Of a stretch of DNA of 47,658 nucleotides, positions 43,947-47,658 are shown in pieces. This DNA is from Lachnospiraceae bacterium (GTDB lineage Bacteria > Bacillota > Clostridia > Lachnospirales > Lachnospiraceae), in contig JAFQCK010000073.1 of NCBI GenBank assembly GCA_017416465.1, positions 102,398 through 150,055 of the forward strand, given 5' to 3'. The stretch's first letter is position 1. Every line of letters starts with the position of its first letter. A program made the translations under genes and the position numbers. The notes beneath the pieces were generated by a model. The model searched no databases. It was not told the DNA's origin and saw only the letters and a list, made by a program, of their open reading frames with translations.

Positions 43947-44348
43947 TTACCAAACAAACGCTAAAACTTCTCCACCTACGCCGAGTTTTCTAGCTTCTTT
44001 GTCTGTTACAACACCATTATTTGTTGAAATAATAGCGATTCCTAAACCACCAAGTACTCTTGGAAGCTCATCCTTGCCAGCGTATACACGAAGACCAGGT
44101 TTTGAAATTCTCTTAAGTCCTGTAATGATTTTTTCTGTTTTATCTGCACCGTATTTTAAAGTAACACGGATTGTTTTAAAGTTTCCATCTTCTACAACTT
44201 CATAACTCTTAATGTAACCTTCTTTTAAAAGGATTTCAGCTATAGATAACTTCATCTTTGATGAAGGGATATCAACTGTATCATGTTTAGCAGTATTTGC
44301 ATTACGAATTCTTGTAAGCATATCTGCGATTGGATCATTTGTTGTCAT
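43947..44348 (-). CDS. rpsH: 30S ribosomal protein S8
   Basis: A 133-residue S8, a primary 16S rRNA binder and in E. coli the repressor of the spc operon. Segments [40 protein letters not shown] and [18 protein letters not shown] are typical. Confidence 0.98.
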   Translation of the reverse strand: MTTNDPIADMLTRIRNANTAKHDTVDIPSSKMKLSIAEILLKEGYIKSYEVVEDGNFKTIRVTLKYGADKTEKIITGLKRISKPGLRVYAGKDELPRVLGGLGIAIISTNNGVVTDKEARKLGVGGEVLAFVW

Positions 44349-44375
44349 TTAAGTTGCCTCCTTTCTAACTCTATC

Positions 44376-44561
44376 CTACCAGCTTGCCTTTTTAACACCA
44401 GGTATCTGTCCTTTATATGCTAATTCACGGAAGCAAACTCTACAAATTCCGTATTTTCTTAAATATGCATGTGGACGACCACAAATTCTACAACGAGAAT
44501 ATTCCTGAGTTGAAAACTTTGCTTTACGCTGTTGTTTTACTTTCATAGCAGTCTTAGCCAT
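44376..44561 (-). CDS. rpsZ: 30S ribosomal protein S14, zinc-binding type Z
   Basis: A 61-residue short S14. C-x2-C in [10 protein letters not shown] and C-x2-C in [10 protein letters not shown] form a zinc site, as in the type Z protein that many Firmicutes carry in the spc operon. It ends [10 protein letters not shown], as usual. It starts 16 bp after rplE. Confidence 0.98.
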   Translation of the reverse strand: MAKTAMKVKQQRKAKFSTQEYSRCRICGRPHAYLRKYGICRVCFRELAYKGQIPGVKKASW

Positions 44562-44577
44562 TGAATTTACCTCCTAA

Positions 44578-45117
44578 CTATTTTTGAAATGGCATATTGA
44601 ATAATGTCAATAATTCGCGGGCTTCTTCGTCAGTTTTAGCAGTTGTAACAAAAATTACATCCATACCTCTAACCTTATCTACTTTATCATATTCGATTTC
44701 TGGGAAGATTAACTGTTCTTTAATACCAAGAGCATAATTTCCACGGCCATCAAATGCATTAGGATTTACTCCTCTAAAGTCACGTACACGAGGTAATGCA
44801 AGGTTAACCAAACGGTCAACGAACTCATACATTCTTTCTCCTCTTAAAGTAACTTTACATCCAATAGCCTGACCTTCTCTAATCTTGAAGTTAGCTACTG
44901 AATTTTTAGCCTTAGTTGTAACAACCTTCTGACCTGAGATTATCTCAAGATCCTTAACAGCTGCGTCTAAAAGCTTAGCGTTATCCTTAGCTTCACCAAC
45001 GCCCATATTTATAACAACTTTATCAAGTTTTGGTACTTCCATTATGTTTTTGTAACCAAATTTTTTCATCATCGCATCAACGATTTCATTCTTGTAAGTC
45101 TCTTTAAGTCTACTCAA
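44578..45117 (-). CDS. rplE: 50S ribosomal protein L5
   Basis: A 179-residue L5, a 5S rRNA-binding protein that forms bridge B1b. Segments [36 protein letters not shown] and [17 protein letters not shown] are typical. GGAGG precedes the start. Confidence 0.98.
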   Translation of the reverse strand: MSRLKETYKNEIVDAMMKKFGYKNIMEVPKLDKVVINMGVGEAKDNAKLLDAAVKDLEIISGQKVVTTKAKNSVANFKIREGQAIGCKVTLRGERMYEFVDRLVNLALPRVRDFRGVNPNAFDGRGNYALGIKEQLIFPEIEYDKVDKVRGMDVIFVTTAKTDEEARELLTLFNMPFQK

Positions 45118-45139
45118 CTTTCCGGACCTCCTCTCTCAA

Positions 45140-45451
45140 TTAGTCAATAACTTCGCCTGTTGCTTTAGCTACACGAACTTTTTTACCATCTTTTTCTGTA
45201 AATCCGATTCTTGTAACTTTTCCATTAACAACATACATTACATTTGATATATCAATTGGGGCTTCCTGATTGATAATACCACCATTCTGGTTAGCTGCAC
45301 TTGGTTTTGTGTGCTTTGTAACCATGTTGATATTTTCAACAAGTACTTTGCCGTTCATTTTATCTACTGAAAGAACCTTGCCCTCTTTATCTTTATCTTT
45401 ACCAGCGATTACTCTGACAGTATCGCCTTTTTTAATTTTACTTGTTGCCAT
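45140..45451 (-). CDS. rplX: 50S ribosomal protein L24
   Basis: A 103-residue L24 with an N-terminal KOW motif ([20 protein letters not shown]) and [17 protein letters not shown]. It is an assembly initiator near the exit tunnel. It follows rplN by 11 bp with AGGAGG in the gap. Confidence 0.98.
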   Translation of the reverse strand: MATSKIKKGDTVRVIAGKDKDKEGKVLSVDKMNGKVLVENINMVTKHTKPSAANQNGGIINQEAPIDISNVMYVVNGKVTRIGFTEKDGKKVRVAKATGEVID

Positions 45452-45462
45452 GCCTACACCTC

Positions 45463-45831
45463 CTATAATACTTCTGGTGCCAAAGAAACAATTTTCATAA
45501 ACTGCTTATCTCTAAGCTCTCTGGCTACTGGTCCAAAAATACGTGTTCCTCTTGGGTTTTTATCATCTTTGATGATTACAGCAGCATTTTCGTCAAATTT
45601 AATATAAGAACCGTCTTTACGACGTGCGCCTTTAACTGAACGAACTACTACGGCTTTAACAACGTCACCTTTTTTTACAACACCGCCTGGTGTTGCATCT
45701 TTAACCGAAGCAACGATAACATCGCCGATATTAGCATATCTTCTAGTAGAACCGCCCAGTACTCTGATACAAAGTAATTCCTTAGCGCCTGTGTTGTCAG
45801 CAACTTTAAGTCTACTTTCCTGTTGAATCAT
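45463..45831 (-). CDS. rplN: 50S ribosomal protein L14
   Basis: A 122-residue L14. The start [20 protein letters not shown] at 45831 is set by AGGAG 8 nt upstream; an open extension to 45885 overlaps rpsQ and is not part of the family. The ending [20 protein letters not shown] is typical. Confidence 0.98.
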   Translation of the reverse strand: MIQQESRLKVADNTGAKELLCIRVLGGSTRRYANIGDVIVASVKDATPGGVVKKGDVVKAVVVRSVKGARRKDGSYIKFDENAAVIIKDDKNPRGTRIFGPVARELRDKQFMKIVSLAPEVL

Positions 45832-45848
45832 AACAATACTCCTTTCTA

Positions 45849-46106
45849 CTATCTTGCTTTCTCGATGATTTCTACAAGTCTCCATCTCTTATCTTTAGAT
45901 AATGGTCTTGTTTCCATTACTTTAACTTTATCTCCAATACCACATTCGTTGTTCTCGTCATGAGCTTTTAATTTGTAAGTTCTCTTAACGATTTTCTTAT
46001 ATAAAGGATGTTTTACATGGTCTTCTACTGCAACAACGATTGTTTTATCCATTTTGTCACTAATAACTTTACCAACTCTGGTTTTTCTCAAGTTTCTTTC
46101 TTCCAC
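45849..46106 (-). CDS. rpsQ: 30S ribosomal protein S17
   Basis: An 85-residue OB-fold S17. [19 protein letters not shown] and the ending [18 protein letters not shown] identify it. GGAGG lies before the start. Confidence 0.98.
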   Translation of the reverse strand: MEERNLRKTRVGKVISDKMDKTIVVAVEDHVKHPLYKKIVKRTYKLKAHDENNECGIGDKVKVMETRPLSKDKRWRLVEIIEKAR

Positions 46107-46151
46107 AACAAATTCCTCCTTTCATAGATTCATCATGAATAACACTTTTAA

Positions 46152-46352
46152 TTAGTTAGCTTTCTGTGCAATAACTGTCTGAATTCTTGCAATGTTTCTT
46201 CTAACTTCTTTTATTCTGCTTGTGTTCTCTAACTGGTTTGTTGCGTTTTGAAATCTTAAATTAAAAAGTTCCTTTTTAGCAGCTACTAATTCATCATTTA
46301 ATTCTGCAGCTGATTTTGCTTTTAAATCTTCTACATATTTATTAATTTTCAC
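46152..46352 (-). CDS. rpmC: 50S ribosomal protein L29
   Basis: A 66-residue two-helix L29 at the tunnel exit: [40 protein letters not shown]. Of two in-frame GTG codons, the one at 46352 is preferred because AGGCGGTGA lies just upstream; the GTG at 46361 is inside that site. The start overlaps the end of rplP by 11 bp. Confidence 0.95.
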   Translation of the reverse strand: MKINKYVEDLKAKSAAELNDELVAAKKELFNLRFQNATNQLENTSRIKEVRRNIARIQTVIAQKAN

Positions 46353-46779
46353 TGTTATCACCGCCTTCTAAATCTGCGCGAGAAACTATCTTACACTTTA
46401 CAGGTAATTTGTGCATAGCAAGACGTAATGCTTCTCTAGCTGTCTCTTCTGGTACTCCTGCGATTTCGAACATTACACGACCTGGTTTAACTACTGCTAC
46501 CCAGTACTCTAATGTTCCCTTTCCGGAACCCATACGTGTTTCAGCTGGTTTTGCTGTTACTGGTTTATCAGGGAATATCTTAATCCAAACTTTACCACCA
46601 CGCTTGATGTAACGTGTCATAGCAATACGGGCAGCTTCAATCTGGTTTGATCTAATCCATGCTGGTTCTGTAGCGACGATACCAAATTCACCGTTTGTAA
46701 TCTTGTTTCCTCTTAAGGCTTTACCTCTCATGGAACCACGGAACTGTTTACGACGCTTAACTCTCTTAGGCATTAACAT
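46342..46779 (-). CDS. rplP: 50S ribosomal protein L16
   Basis: A 145-residue L16, near the peptidyl transferase A site. [40 protein letters not shown] and [19 protein letters not shown] are typical. Its ATG overlaps the rpsC stop by one base (TAATG). Confidence 0.98.
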   Translation of the reverse strand: MLMPKRVKRRKQFRGSMRGKALRGNKITNGEFGIVATEPAWIRSNQIEAARIAMTRYIKRGGKVWIKIFPDKPVTAKPAETRMGSGKGTLEYWVAVVKPGRVMFEIAGVPEETAREALRLAMHKLPVKCKIVSRADLEGGDNSEN

Positions 46780-47435
46780 TATTTATCGCTCCCTTCCTTA
46801 ACTTCTTTAACTGGAAGAACTTCGCCTTTATATATCCAAACTTTAACGCCAACTTTACCGAATGTTGTATCTGCTTCTGCAAATCCGTAATCGATATCAG
46901 CACGTAATGTCTGAAGTGGAATAGTTCCTTCACTATAAAATTCTGTACGAGCCATATCAGCTCCACCAAGACGTCCTGAACAAGCTGTCTTAATACCCTT
47001 AGCACCTGATTTCATTGCTCTGGACATTACAGACTTCATTGCTCTTCTGAAAGATACACGATTTTCAAGCTGAAGTGCAATGTTTTCAGCAACAAGCTGT
47101 GCATCTCTGTCAGGTCTCTTGATTTCTTTAATATCGATAACTAATTTCTTAGCTGTGAACTTCTGAACTTCTGCTTTAAGTTTCTCGATTTCAGCACCAC
47201 CCTTACCGATTACGATACCTGGTTTAGCTGTATGAACTATAACTTTTAATCTGTCAGATGCTCTTTCGATTTCGATTTTAGAAACACCTGCACTATATAA
47301 CTTATCCTTAAGGTATGTTCTGATTTTGTGGTCTTCTACTAAGTTATCAGCAAAATCAGCTTCAGCATACCATTTTGAGTCCCAGTCTTTAATAACTCCG
47401 ACTCTCAAGCCGTGAGGATTAACTTTCTGTCCCAT
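46779..47435 (-). CDS. rpsC: 30S ribosomal protein S3
   Basis: A 218-residue S3 at the mRNA entry. [20 protein letters not shown], the KH motif [17 protein letters not shown] and [20 protein letters not shown] are characteristic. AGGAG lies before the start, about 35 bp after rplV. Confidence 0.98.
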   Translation of the reverse strand: MGQKVNPHGLRVGVIKDWDSKWYAEADFADNLVEDHKIRTYLKDKLYSAGVSKIEIERASDRLKVIVHTAKPGIVIGKGGAEIEKLKAEVQKFTAKKLVIDIKEIKRPDRDAQLVAENIALQLENRVSFRRAMKSVMSRAMKSGAKGIKTACSGRLGGADMARTEFYSEGTIPLQTLRADIDYGFAEADTTFGKVGVKVWIYKGEVLPVKEVKEGSDK

Positions 47436-47471
47436 GTTATATCTCCTTTCAATTCAATTAACGTTACAGGA

Positions 47472-47658
47472 TTATGCTCTTTCGTTAAGAACGATTGTAA
47501 TATGACTAATTCTCTTCTCGATTCTATATGCTCTACCCTGTGCTCTAGGTCTGATTCTCTTCATTGTAGGTCCTTTGTTTGCGTAGCATTCCTCAATGTA
47601 GAGCTTATCAACATCCATACCATTGTTGTTCTCTGCGTTCGCAATTGCGGACTTTAAT
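47472..47658 (-). CDS. rplV: 50S ribosomal protein L22, C-terminal part (cut by window edge)
   Basis: The last 61 codons read [31 protein letters not shown] and [20 protein letters not shown], which is the L22 C-terminus with the hairpin that lines the exit tunnel. The N-terminal half lies beyond the window. Followed by rpsC, as in the S10 operon. Confidence 0.96.
   Translation of the reverse strand, partial: LKSAIANAENNNGMDVDKLYIEECYANKGPTMKRIRPRAQGRAYRIEKRISHITIVLNERA

Noticed and set aside
46766-47005. A 79-codon minus-strand frame inside rpsC in another phase
   Set aside because: It lies entirely within rpsC, which has full-length conservation; the overlapping frame is a by-product of codon use.

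Overview
The window looks like chromosome from a low-GC anaerobic Firmicute, most likely a Lachnospiraceae relative of Roseburia, Butyrivibrio or Eubacterium. The reasons are the AT-rich base composition, AGGAGG-type ribosome binding sites, the Firmicute order of the S10-spc-alpha ribosomal cluster running into ecfA-ecfT-truA-rplM-rpsI, a zinc-type S14 (rpsZ), a KOW protein between map and infA, and small proteins that resemble clostridial families. This is inferred from protein resemblance; no database was searched. I saw no tRNA, rRNA or CRISPR array.

Region 1 (1-16.2 kb, almost all minus strand) is mixed chromosome: the tail of a response regulator, argC, a P-loop kinase-like protein, a nucleoside phosphorylase, a MerR regulator fused to a methyltransferase, a lipoprotein, a NUDIX hydrolase, an OmpR-type response regulator with its kinase, a 1001-residue hybrid kinase (sensor-HK-REC-Hpt), an ECF sigma factor with a putative anti-sigma protein, a membrane protein and an ATPase.

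Region 2 (16.3-28.46 kb) is a composite genomic island inserted at the 3' end of rpsI. The last codons of rpsI hold the core TAATTATCTCTTTG at 28456. The same core recurs at 16298 and 17866, each time next to a copy of a terminator hairpin that fits the original rpsI terminator, and each time followed by about 75 bp of related left-end sequence. This reads as two elements in tandem: a one-gene element without an integrase carrying a DUF4143 ATPase (16.3-17.87 kb), and a larger element (17.87-28.46 kb) carrying a defence operon, an HNH-like protein, a MobV relaxase and a tyrosine recombinase. A fourth core copy lies at 14516. The relaxase and recombinase genes collide head to head at about 27228, and both seem to have lost their 5' signals, so the larger element is probably immobile.

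The core of the island is a six-gene minus-strand operon (24946 to 18283) from one promoter with an operator-like dyad: small HTH protein, C5 methyltransferase, DUF3883 PD-(D/E)XK protein, second C5 methyltransferase, DUF4297 nuclease, HerA ATPase. I read it as a restriction-modification unit of the two-methyltransferase kind transcribed together with a DUF4297-HerA anti-phage unit. This is the best candidate here for an undescribed combined system.

Region 3 (28.46-47.66 kb, minus strand) is the housekeeping block. In transcription order it holds rplV (partial), rpsC, rplP, rpmC, rpsQ, rplN, rplX, rplE, rpsZ, rpsH, rplF, rplR, rpsE, rpmD, rplO, secY, adk, map, a KOW protein, infA, rpmJ, rpsM, rpsK, rpsD, rpoA and rplQ; then a HipA-like kinase that interrupts the usual order; then a fused two-domain ecfA, ecfT, a small Cys-rich protein, truA, rplM and rpsI. 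Unusual points are a long rplQ, structured gaps between rpsH and rplF and between rpmJ and rpsM, and a clear promoter with a hairpin leader before rplM.
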